Positions 49,638-61,000 of a DNA stretch of 64,000 nucleotides are shown piece by piece. The notes under the pieces were generated by a model. It was not told the origin of the DNA. It did not search any database and worked only from the letters and a program-made list of their open reading frames with translations. A program made the translations under genes and the position numbers. The stretch covers positions 68,846,195 through 68,910,194 of the forward strand of contig CM031857.1 of the NCBI GenBank assembly GCA_018697195.1, given 5' to 3'. Position 1 is the stretch's first letter. Each line of letters opens with the position of its first letter. This stretch comes from Certhia americana (lineage: Eukaryota > Chordata > Aves > Passeriformes > Certhiidae).

Positions 49638-51998
49638 GTGAGAAGCTGCAATTCGAAGCTGTAGAAGATTTTAGTTTCTTTTTTTTTTAAATCATGACTG
49701 TGGAAGTACTTAGAAGACTGTGTCATTATTAAAAAAGAACAGAAACTTGAAATTATCAGGAAAATAGGTTTCAAAATACTTAGACATTTTTATTTTTTCA
49801 CATGCTCATGTGAGAAAGGTTTTCAGCCACTGTGGTATCTGGGACAGAACAGAGATGTAAACTACACATTGGCAGTATTCGGAGACTGAGTGCTTTTGGC
49901 AGCAGCCTGCTTCCTGATGCATGATATTATAGGTTCCAGGAAACTAACAAGGGTCATCATACTTGAGAAAGTAGAATAGTAGAATATATCAGTAATTTTT
50001 AGTAATCCTGCTCCACACACTGCTGTGTGGTGTTTGTCAGCAGTGATGGGCAAAGAAGGAGGTGACTGCTAAAGAATTTTAGGGTCCATGAGGACAGGCT
50101 GGACATGCACCTGTCAGGAATGGCACTTCTTGTGATCTCTTCCGGTTCCAGGATACTAAAATTTTAATTTAAGGAAAATCCCTCAGAAGTGCCTATGGAT
50201 ATATATAACCAATGCCTTGAAATTTAGTCATATTGGTGTTATGAAAACAGAGCATGGTTCAGACTCATCTTTCATTTTTACAGTTGTAAAGTATGACTTC
50301 TAAAAATAAATTACAAGAGGGCGTAGATAATGTAAGATTCACCAATAAGCTTACACACTGAATATTTCGGGGAACAGAGTTTAATAGTAATAATAATGCA
50401 ATTGAGTAGCCTTAGCAACTAAGAGCAACAAATTAAAAGTTTCTTAATTGCAAGTGATGAATTCTGTTGAAAGTTTATCTTAAAAGTACATATCAAACTA
50501 GACATTGCAAAATCTAAAAAAGATAGGTGTTTTCAAACTTTTAATCCATATTATGAGTTTAATAACAGTATTTTCCTAAGGCAGTAAAATACCTTTACCA
50601 TGCAAAAGCAGTTCTAATGGAAAGCCTAAAGTTTCTTAGAGACAGTTAATAGCAAAAAGAATTCCCTCCCTGGATTAATACACAATTATGTACCCACAAT
50701 TATTACTCCCATAATTAATACACAATATGCATTTTGAATTATAATTAGCTTATTGAAGTAGAATCAAAAACCCTCAAATATTCTTTTTACCCAGGTATGT
50801 ATATGAAATGTATGGAGAAATTAACAGTCAAGTCCTCCTTAGAGGAACAACAAAGAAAATAAAACATAATGTTGCATATTTACCCTTGAGATAAAGTGAA
50901 GGTATATCCGTACTATAGGAAGTGTCCAAGTGATCTTTGCACACTGCATAGCATAACCCATAGATGGCTTTATATGAATGAATATTTTAAGTTGAATGAA
51001 TGAATGGATAAGTATTATATGTCGATATATAAATATAAATTTGAAATAAAATATTTTCTTCTTCAGCTTTGTAATCAGATATCTCAAGAAATTAAAAATA
51101 ATTTAGTTTATTTCGATGAGACCTTTAAAATTTTGTAACAAAGCAGCTTTTATGAAATTAGGAATTTTGAAAGAAGCAAAAAGCAGAAAAAATAAACACA
51201 TAAAGAAAAGTTTTAGTTCTCTATTTTGAACAAGATCTTTTTAAGAGATTTAACTAGAAGATTACTTTATGTTAAAATATGCGATTATTGTGAAATATTT
51301 ATTATACGAGCAATTAAATTACAATTCAAGCTATTGCACTTCCACTGATACATTAAAGTTGAGACCTGAACATAAGACTGAGGTGTTAATTGAGACATCT
51401 TTGCACAATTTGCTCCCTTCAGATTTTAAGAATATAAAAATCTCCTCCTCTTATTCCTGTTTATCTATTTGGTTTTAAGATAAATCATGCTACTGTGGTA
51501 TAGTTGGTATTAGGTGTTTGACATTTTTAATGTCTTTAATATAGCAATTTTCATTAATTCTTCAGGTGATAAGATGTATTGTGTCTGCAAGCCTAATAAA
51601 TTTGAGACCTAGAAAACAGTTTCAATGCATTTATTGACATATTTTCACTTCCCATGTAAATAACCTCCTAAAATTATTTCTTTGAAAATACCTGTCCTAT
51701 AAAAAAATCCATAGCTGAGCTCTTTGCTCCAACAGTTGTGGCAGTTGGACTCTTGTCAAACACCCAAAGACATTGACCAGAATAATGCCCAGAGATGCAA
51801 CATGAAAAGTAACCTATTCTTCATATACATGAGAGTATGAGTGGACTAAAGGCTTGCAAAAGAGTGGTTTAAACTGTGATATAAAAAAATATAAACATAT
51901 TATAAAAATCACATTCAAGCTATTTTAAGAAAAAAATATCTTTATCTTTGGATCATCATATTATTCAGGTGTTATTTTTTATAACATGGTCTGTTATG

Positions 51999-52000
<2 letters not shown>
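49638..52000. other. Unique AT-rich DNA, nothing identified
   Basis: No gene, RNA gene or mobile element was recognised in this strongly AT-rich stretch. Confidence 0.55.
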
Positions 52001-52029
<29 letters not shown>

Positions 52030-52068
52030 GTTGAGAAAAAAAAAAAAAAAAAGAAAAAAAAATTAAAA
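52001..52068. repeat. T29 / A17-rich inverted repeat
   Basis: Twenty-nine T (52001-52029) are followed by a six-base loop GTTGAG. Then come A17 (52036-52052), one G and A9, with further A-rich sequence beyond. The two arms can pair as a stem of 17 perfect A:T pairs, extendable through one G.T wobble to about 27 pairs. No retroposon body is attached to either arm. Confidence 0.9.
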
Positions 52069-53404
52069 AAGGAAGAAAGAGATCTGGATAGATTTAAGTT
52101 GTGCCATGGCCAGATTCTGACAGGTGTAAACTGGCATAGCTTTGTGGAAGATTGGCTCAAAAAGAATGTCTGGCTTGGGCTGTGCGTAATTGAACATACA
52201 GACATCATGACTATTTGATTTAACTTTGTTTAATGCATCTGAGCCTGCAGTATTGCTTAGGGGAATAAAATAAATGGTTTTGGGTATAACAATTAGCTTT
52301 TTTCTTTCTGATTACTCCATTATGTTTGAGCTTTGATTGAGCTCATTTTTTTCTGCCCAGAAGCTTCAAACCATGAATTGGGAATGACATATCACTAAGG
52401 AAAAGAGTACAGATAAGTAAAAAGCACAGGGATATATTAACCTGTCATAACTTTTGTTGATAAAAGGACATTAAAATGCTGGAAGAGAATGCAATAATTA
52501 CACATTATCTGTTCAGAAATATCTACAATAACTGAAGGAAATACCCTGGTTAGTCATTGCATAGAGTTGACATAGTGGCACAGTATTTGACTGACAGAAC
52601 ATGTATGACATTTTTATAGCAGAGATGCCAGGTTGAGTTCTGACTTGAATTTTTGTAACCTTGGGGAAAATAATCTGGCATCTGCTGATACAGAGAGGAA
52701 AAAAAATGTATTTTCCAATATGGCAAATACTATGACTGGCTTTTGAAGGATTTGCTTCTTTTTTTTCCTTAAGAGAGTTATGAAGGAAATTTGGATATGC
52801 CTCAGATTCATTTGACAAAGCATATTGTCAATTGCTGACTAATAAAAAATACACAAGTTAGAAGGAGCACACATTCTTGACAAGGCTTCTTCTAGTCTTC
52901 TATTTTTTGGAGGGAAGGGAAGGCAAAAAGAGAAAAATACATTGTTTGGAAAATTTAATTTTTGAGATTGACACATAATATCAGAGTTTTCCTTCATGTT
53001 CTTTGCTTTTCCTCCTGAAAAAAAAAAAAAATCTTGTATTTATGAAATATAGAAGTTGTATTCTGTAGAATGTGGACAATTTGCCTTGGACAGGCTCAAG
53101 AGGAAAAACAACTACAGAAGAATTAAAAGCAGAAGAGAAAAAATAATCTTTTATTTATCGTAAAAGGAAGCTTATGTTTTATTTGTATACATATGAGCCA
53201 ACAACTTCCATGTTTTCTTTCTGAAAAGTAGAGAGATGATGAGTTAAACTAGTTGAAATTTTATAGTTGTTTTTGCTGACAAAGTCAACTCCTTCATCTA
53301 ATCTTTTGATGACAATCTTTTAAGTTTTGTTCCTCCTAACAAATAGGAAATTTAAAGTCTCAGTTTTCAATTCCCAATTTCTTGTTTTCATCTTTTTAAT
53401 GATG

Positions 53405-53409
<5 letters not shown>
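52069..53409. other. Unique DNA, nothing identified
   Basis: Ordinary AT-rich sequence with an A13-type run around 53019-53031. No gene was recognised. Confidence 0.5.
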
Positions 53410-53466
<57 letters not shown>

Positions 53467-53473
53467 AAAAAAA
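53410..53473 (+). repeat. A35 followed by (GA)11 and A-run
   Basis: Thirty-five A (53410-53444) are followed without a break by eleven GA repeats (53445-53466) and another A-run. The compound purine tract creates spurious K- and RE-rich frames on the plus strand and F/L/S frames on the minus strand. Neither is coding. Confidence 0.95.
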
Positions 53474-53967
53474 GCTCCAAAAAGAATTGGTTGTCTCCAA
53501 TTCTTCTTTGTTGTATTCCTGTTCACTAGGCAATGGTGTAATCACAAGCATCTTCCCCAGGGAATATTATGGAAGATATGCTGGGTTTTATTAATGCAAA
53601 GTGGTGATAAAATTAGAACAAATAATCAACTATTCACACAGCAAATTAAGAATGGGAAAATGCTAACACAGAAAGTTAGTCCTCATTACATCAAACGTGC
53701 ATCAGGAATAAAGGCAAGCTTATAATTTTTTTAAACTAAATTTGCCTTTCTCCCTACAATCAACATACACAGATTATAAGTACGTTTTTCTCTAAAATTT
53801 TCTCTAGGATGATCTTTGGAACTTTACCAAACTGGACATAAACCAGAGCAATAGTACATGGCAAGAAAATAACAGATGTACTTGACTTAGGTCAACTTGT
53901 AGTTCTATTATCTTTCCCTTTTAAGAGAAGATATGTAATCAAAAAGGCAGATAAATTACTTCCTGCC

Positions 53968-54005
53968 TTTTTTTTTCTTTTTCTTTTTTTTTTTTTTTTT
54001 TTTTT
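53968..54005. repeat. T-rich run ending in T22
   Basis: T runs interrupted by single C lead into an uninterrupted T22 at 53984-54005. This is the third long A/T homopolymer within 2 kb. Confidence 0.9.
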
Positions 54006-54277
54006 GAGTAACTAGATGAATTTACTCTGGGAATTCGGTAAAAATTATGTAAAGAATGACCGGCATTTTTTCCTCCCTGCACACAACATGACACATTAGA
54101 GCAAAAATGCTCCATTTACTATAGCAGCAGTTTGGAGATCTTTAACACAGCCGAGAAACTGTGATGTGAGTTTCTCCTGGAACATTTGCTTTGGCTTTTT
54201 GTGATTAATGTTATTAAAGGGTTCTTCGAAATGGCTATTTTGCACCTTAGTTGGGATGATGCACCATTCTTAAGACT

Positions 54278-54304
54278 TTCAAATTCAAATTCAAATTCAA
54301 ATTC
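54278..54304 (+). repeat. (TTCAAA)n hexamer microsatellite
   Basis: About four and a half perfect copies of the hexamer TTCAAA are visible. In frame it reads as alternating S and N on the plus strand and E and F on the minus strand, which explains the short low-complexity open frames there. Confidence 0.9.
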
Positions 54305-55121
54305 GAAGGAAGAGGACAAATGGTATCTATCAATCATTCAGATTGACCATAGAAATATTGATATCGAGGACCAGAGTGTAAAGATGTCTGGGAAAAGAAA
54401 GAGGAAATACATAGATGGACAGACATCTGGGTGGGACAGGTGAAAAAGTGAAGAGTGGGTGAATTTATTCTTTACATATTTTGTCCCCATCAATTTATGC
54501 TGCATCTAAAATGTTTTTAAGGCATTAATGTCCTCATTGTTCTCCATCAGCAACCAGAAGATTTTTCTTTTGCCAAGAGTCTTCTAAGAAATTGCAATGT
54601 CCTTAAAGCCAGCTTCCCCTTCAGTCACTGGGAATTCATTTGATTCACCTGAGGCCTCTTCCAGCCTCCTGAATCTCCCATAAATTATTACATAGAATAT
54701 TTCTTATGATGATCATAATAATGGAAACCTGCAACTGTAGTTGATAACCAACAACAACAACAATCAATATGGTGGATTTGCTGCACATTTCCATCCCAGT
54801 CTCTCTACTTTTTCTAGCTATTTTTTCCTAGACTTTTGAGTCTCCCCTGGAAGTGGGTTCCTTTCTGCAAACTCCTTGTCATTATGGCTCATCTTTCTAC
54901 AGGTTGTGAAAAGATAGAAGAGACTTTTTTTTGCATAATCCTTTAAGGCTCAGTCTACACTTAACTCATTGCAAGTCCTGCCTGAAGGGTCTGGCCTCTC
55001 TACTGACTTAAGCAGAACTTGGAAATTGCTGTTCATAAGCCCTAAACACAACCAAATGAGAATTTGTACCTGAATAGGACATTGAATGCAATTGTTCTGG
55101 ATTTTTTTTTTTATTTTTTAG
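54305..55121. other. Unique DNA with (CAA)5
   Basis: Nothing recognisable was seen except a short CAA trinucleotide array at 54748-54763. Confidence 0.5.
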
Positions 55122-55171
55122 CAATCACTCTGGATTTTTGTTTCTACTATCACAGAAGACATCCTGTCAAG
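55122..55171 (+). other. Weak candidate 50-nt mini-exon D
   Basis: A nearly pure T-tract ending TTTTTTAG precedes the segment and AAG|GTAAAA follows it. At least the first frame is open. The acceptor is strong because of the T-tract, but T-tracts are common in this window, and the donor is only moderate. Confidence 0.15.
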
Positions 55172-57977
55172 GTAAAAAGTTTTTCAAACTAGATCTGTAC
55201 CACGTGGGTGTAGGACAGGGGCAGTGTACAAAATCCTGCACTTTGCAGGCCACGACCTAGCCCTAATTTCCTGGCTTCATTGTTGTGGGTACTGAAACTT
55301 AGTACTGAGTTTTCTTTAAATGAATGAATTTAATTAATTAATTCACATATTTCTGGCATCTGATGACATGTGGGGCAGAAAGAGTTCTATTATTTGAAGC
55401 CACTGTTAATGGTTCTGTCATTAGGATTAGACTTCCAGTTATTACTTTTTAAGAGTAGGTGTTCCAAACATAAAATCAATTAAAGATGTTTTGGAAGGCA
55501 AATATGGCTTCATACTTAAGGAAAATAGTCAACCTCTAACTATAGGATAAAATAACTAAAATTTTCCCAGGATGAAGAATAACTTGTAACAGGGCATTCT
55601 GTGGTTTTTTGCTTCTACCACTGAAGCAACTGGTACCAAACGTTGATGATGGAGAGCTCGTATACCTGTTTGCTTCTCCAGTGTGAGATGTTTTTTATCT
55701 CTGGGAAGAAAAAATTGCATAGGCACTTATGTCTAAAAATTACTTTATCTAGAACTGAATATTCCAGACTTCATTGGATTCATTTAAATGCTTTTTGGTC
55801 GTTGGCATGGAGTGGTTTAGCCTCTGTCAGCCAAAAAACAGGTATCATTATGACTCAGATGGCAAAGGCAAGTTATTACCCAGTCTTCAACAGCAAATAG
55901 CATCAATCATTATATTAAATTCTACATAGAAATATCATTGGATATATCTGTGCTTATGGTTCTGTATCATTTTGTATAAATATTTTCAGTGAGCTGTTGA
56001 AAGTGCTACTTAGTATAGAGAATTCACCTAGAGTGATGGACAAGTGGTTGAGTGTTTCTTGCAAGGACTTTGGACTTGTATGAGGAGGAGCTGTTGTTTG
56101 TTGATTGGGAGGGTTGAGCTGAAGAAAAAACCATGAATTTGTTGGTAATGTCTATTTGTTTCAAGAGTTTTGAGCCCAAGAAATGTCCTGGTTCAGCTCT
56201 GCTAAAATAGAGGAATAGGTGGAAAATCATTCAGAAGCAGTGACCAGAAGGTTTTGTTTTCTTGTGCATTTGCCAACGCATGGCCCCTGCCAGAAAAAAA
56301 AACCAAAAACCTGATGTAATTTGCCTCTGTATTTGATTACTAATTTGTTTTTATAGAATTACATGTTATACCACCTCAGCTTATGTCTCTTCCTGGCTGA
56401 GTATGTGTCCTCACTAGCCTAAGCTACATTCAGCAGTGAGTTCCAGGTGTGCACCAGCAGGATACAAATACATATACAAAGTACACACATCAAACACACA
56501 CACACGCCCCTCTTCATGCACATGCACAGACAGATGTTATTTATATTATGTTATTTATATTAAGATTTGAAGTATTGCTTGTGAAATCATTGTCAAAAGA
56601 TGTTTGATTCACATAGGAAAACAGACAGCAACTTTTTGAGTTTATCCCATGTGAATTGCTACAATCACTGCTAATTGATATGTACATTAAAATGATACCA
56701 AAACATTCAAGAGATGCTAACTACTCTATGCTGTGCTTCAAAATATTATTGACCTTGGTATGAACAGGCACATAAAATTAGTTAAAAATGGTTATTCTGA
56801 ATATCTAACAATACTGTGAGATGTTGAAATCAGTAGGGTGGTAGCATTTGTGAAGATCAGGTCTGGTGAAGAAGGTAAAGTTGTTTTTTTCTTAAGTCCA
56901 GGGACTTTTCTAGGTCCAGGGACATCAATGAGAACATCAACAGGACTTTTTTTGGAAAGAAAATATTAGGCTCAGGAATGAACTTTTAAAACTAGGATGA
57001 GGACTAAAACATACAACTTTGGAAAATAAGGTGGAAATCAAAAAATGAGTTAGCAGAGATAAATGTGCAAAGGAATGAAACAGACACTGTATGGTGTCAT
57101 CCAACTCACCTTGTTCCAGCTCAGTATGATTTCACAAAGCTGTCTGAATAACTCTAAAACTAAAATGAGAACATTTTCTTGAAGCAACTTCAATATTACA
57201 GACACACCAGGAGGTCTAGAAACTTGTTAAAATATTAAAAAAGACACAGCTCTTAAAAGAGCAGTTCTTAAATCATCTCCCAGGTGGAATATGAAAAAAA
57301 GTTCCTAAGGTTTCAAAATAACACTGTTGCATTGAAAGTTGATGCTGCTCACTTCATTTAGAAAATACTATAAACTACTTTATTATGGGAAATTGGTAAA
57401 GGAATCTTTCATTAATAGGAAAGATTGGTCTGTGCACTGCAAATAAAGTGATGTTTAAATAATTTTGAAAGATCTTTCAAAGAGTCAATATCCTTCTGCT
57501 ATGGCTTACTGTAAGCACTATAATAAATATGCCATTTTTGATAAAATGCCATAATTAAAAGTAATTGCATTGTGGGGAAAATGCTTGCACTTTGGACAGT
57601 TACACAATTAGATTTTTAGTAATTCCTGAGGTTTTTTGTTATAAACAGAAGCTTTTACACTAAAACACTGCTCCAAGGGGTACTTGTCAGCATGTGTCAG
57701 ATTTAGTTTGAGACTAAATTCTACAAGGTTTATAAAACCTAATATTTTAAGGTAGCTAAAGAATTTGCTTAATTACAAAAAAAACCCTCCTTGCGTTCAT
57801 TTAAGCCTGATTAATTTCATATCAGGATACAATTTGAATACTCTATTCAAGGTTCACTTGTTAAAAGAAAGTTAAAATAAATTATATTTACCTTTGTCAC
57901 AACCCATTCAAGAATAGGTCAAACAGATTTCCTCACCATTTCCTTCACTGTCTAACTGGTTGTTATTTTGTTTGCAG
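55172..57977. other. Unique DNA, nothing definite
   Basis: A short (CA)n patch lies at about 56485-56503 and an exact 14-bp tandem repeat (ATGTTATTTATATT) at 56534-56561. A perfect 18-bp palindrome lies at 57464-57481. On the minus strand a perfect donor-like AAG|GTGAGT follows base 57110 with a plausible acceptor before base 57153. No gene was recognised. Confidence 0.5.
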
Positions 57978-58023
57978 AAGCACTGTTGAATGGACTCCCA
58001 CTGTACCACAGCTAGGACAACAG
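57978..58023 (+). other. Candidate 46-nt mini-exon C
   Basis: This has the best splice architecture in the window. A consensus branch-point motif CTAAC has its A at 57955, 23 nt upstream of the exon. A T-rich tract then leads to TTTGCAG, and a strong donor CAG|GTGAGA follows base 58023. Alone it is open in one frame (STVEWTPTVPQLGQQ). Joined behind mini-exons A and B it remains open in that frame throughout 109 nt. In the frame starting at the ATG of exon A it reaches a stop here after 31 codons. Either is possible by chance. Confidence 0.33.
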
Positions 58024-61000
58024 GTGAGACACTCAGACTTCAGTGCACACCTTAGTTTTGTTCTGAGTCCATCATTTCAGAGGGTTTGGCTGTCACTTGC
58101 ACCTTTCATGTTACATTTGAGATGAGAGGGGAAATAACTCAAACCTTCATGAAGCACACAAAGGGAAACACAGATCCTGGAAGACCTTGTTGCCCCATGA
58201 GATTTTGTCAGGGATCCTGAATAGAAGTGTGCATGATGAGGTGTGGGCTTGTTGAGCGTAGCCATTGCCTGGACAACTAGCACAAATCATCTGACACAAC
58301 TGGAAGTAACATCAGTTTATATGCAATGCTTTAGAAATGCAGAGGGGTGTATTTTATATCAGTCTTTGTTAAAAGTAAATATTAAAGTTTAGATATGTAA
58401 TGCAAATGTAAGGTATGTATAAGTATTTCCAGATAGGTTTGGTAGTATGGATTTTTGTAGAGGTTTTTAGCTTATTTTAAATACATGAAAATGATGAGTT
58501 TACAAGACAACAATATGTGAATTTCTAATGGAATGAAAATTATTATTTTTATCCAGCTGTAGTAGATAGTCTTGATTGCAACAACAAAACAGAACTCTGG
58601 AAATGGCAGAACAAATCTGGTTGGGAGAAAGGAGGGAGAAAAATTCAGAGAAGAAAGATGAAGGAGGTTTGCATACCTGAATGTAAACAATAATGGCCTT
58701 TACATTAATGTTTCATTAGGGGAGATTTAAGATTCATCATGACTATTTTTCATAGAGCTTTTAAGAGAACATCTTTTGTGCACCATCACCTAACAGTGTA
58801 ATGAATAAATAAATTAACAAAATGCATCAGAAATTGATTTAAAAGAACCTTTATGGCCAGTCTAAACTCTTTTTAGTGCCTGAATTTTGATTTAATATAT
58901 GGGACTTCCTATATATTTAGGATAATGCACAGAACAGCCTTGTTCACTTTTCTTGAGCAGAAAAAAAAATATTACAAAAGGTTTTTCTAACTTGAATGAA
59001 TAGACATCTAAGGTTTCTTGGTTTTTAAGCTTTTGTACTGTTTACCAAAATCAAGAGAACAGAATTTGTCTTGAAATTTTGATACACACCTCACAATACA
59101 AGGGCTGCAGCTCATAAAGAAATCCTGATTGAAAGATTTATCTTCTGGAAGAAATCCATGTGGATAAAGTGGCTAGATAAGAGAGGATGGAATAGCATAC
59201 AGTAGAAATAGGTTCTTATGCTTTTTGCAAATGGCATTCTTTTGTTCATTGTGTAAAATATTCCAATAGAAAGGTTCAGTGTGCATATTAAGTGATGAGA
59301 TTTAGAAGCACGAGATATGAAGCCCACACACACTACCTGTGTGTCAGAAATCAAGTTTAATGGAGTAAAACATAATAATAATAATATAAAGCTTGCTTTC
59401 TGGGTCATCTGAGAAATACCTGACTGCAGTCAATTGGGAATATGTGCAGAAAAATAACAGGCTTGACTTTGTGGGTTGTTTTCCCAACAGGTATCACAGT
59501 AAGAAGCAAGTTTATTGCATAAGAAAAACAGGATTGAGTTCCATTGCTTTTTTTAATACTTGCAGCAATAATTTGTTTACTATTAATTAAAGAGCAGTCC
59601 TGCTTTTGGGCAAAGAAGCCCAAACAATTAATCTAATAATATCCATTATTTCTGCCTACAAATCTTACTCACAGCCATGAAAACATTTCTTCTGTTAAAA
59701 CATAGCTTGGACTTGATTCAGGAAAATGCTGAGGTTTACGCTGAAATCTGTCCCATTCAGATTAACACCTAATGTCATGACTGACTTTAAGCACCTGCTT
59801 ATTGTATTCACTGATTTCACAAGGACAAACACACACTTCAAATTAAGCATCAGCTTCAGTGCTGTCCTGCAGAAAGATGCTTTCCAGAAGTGGAGCAATA
59901 ATAATCACAATTAGACCAAGCTGAACATAGCTATCTTATGCATAAATTCCTTTATTACTTCATCTCTCTTATTACCAATAGTCCTAAAAAGTATTGCCAC
60001 TTTTTTTCCCAGTTTGACCTCTCTTTCACACACACATAAAGCTTGCCATGGCAGTCTTGATAATTCTTTTTATAGTCCTTGACTGATTTCTCATTTGAAT
60101 GTTGGAGGAAACATAAATTTGGTTAGTACAGGAAGGATAGGAAGAGTTTACATGGCCTGTAATTGTGGTCATCTGTATCCAGCCAAAGGGAAACCTCTAA
60201 TTTTCTAGCTCATGTAACTGATTTTTTAACTGGTGCATAGTGAAAAGTCTTTTTAAAAAATTTTTATGAGAAAAAAAATTAGAATTGTAATGTATGAAGA
60301 CTTCACCATTTAAATAAGCAAATAGTGGTCTATTCTTAACATTTCCTCTTCTGAAAACAAACAAACAAACCCCCAGAAAACTGAAAAAACCCAGGCACAC
60401 ATACACAGAACAAAACCTGGAAGAAAGACTTGAATCTTTACAAATAAATTGCTTCCTATAATGAAAACTGCCTTGATATTCAGTCAAGGAATTTGGGTCC
60501 AGCAGGAATACCAAGGATTTTAAAAGACAACCATATGCATATTTTGTTTTATGCTTTCTATTTTTTTCTCATTTTACTAATAGCATATTAATAGTTAGTG
60601 ACTAGCAAATATTTGAGAAACTAAAAGACAATAGCAGCCTTGGCTTGGAATACTGTCATGGAAAAGAAGTGACTCAGGTGCATTAATACCCAGGTCTTAA
60701 ACTACACTTTGTTGATGAGTCTCATTTAAAACAAAGGAGAAAGAAAAGCTATTTGTGGTAACATCTATGAAGTATTAAGATCTTTTTGGATACTCATACA
60801 GCAGGGAGCTACACTTCAAGAACTCTGAAAACTGAAGTCAATCACAGTTAAAGAAAAATGGAGCATTTGGGGTTACTTCTTGTTCAGAGTTTCATATAAA
60901 CAAATGCTCTAGAGCAAGCAACTTCAATAAGAAATTACATTTTACTTCTAATGTTAAAAATGAAACAATTACTAAACCTCATACTTCAAAAAAAACATAG

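Noticed and set aside
53327..53725. 132-codon plus-strand frame with K-run and RE repeats
   Set aside because: It is explained by the A35(GA)11 tract.
56184..56215. TGTCCTGGTTCAGCTCTGC resembles the start of an avian ERVL-type LTR
   Set aside because: Similarity stops after about 20-25 bases and no promoter block or 3' end follows, so an LTR is not supported.
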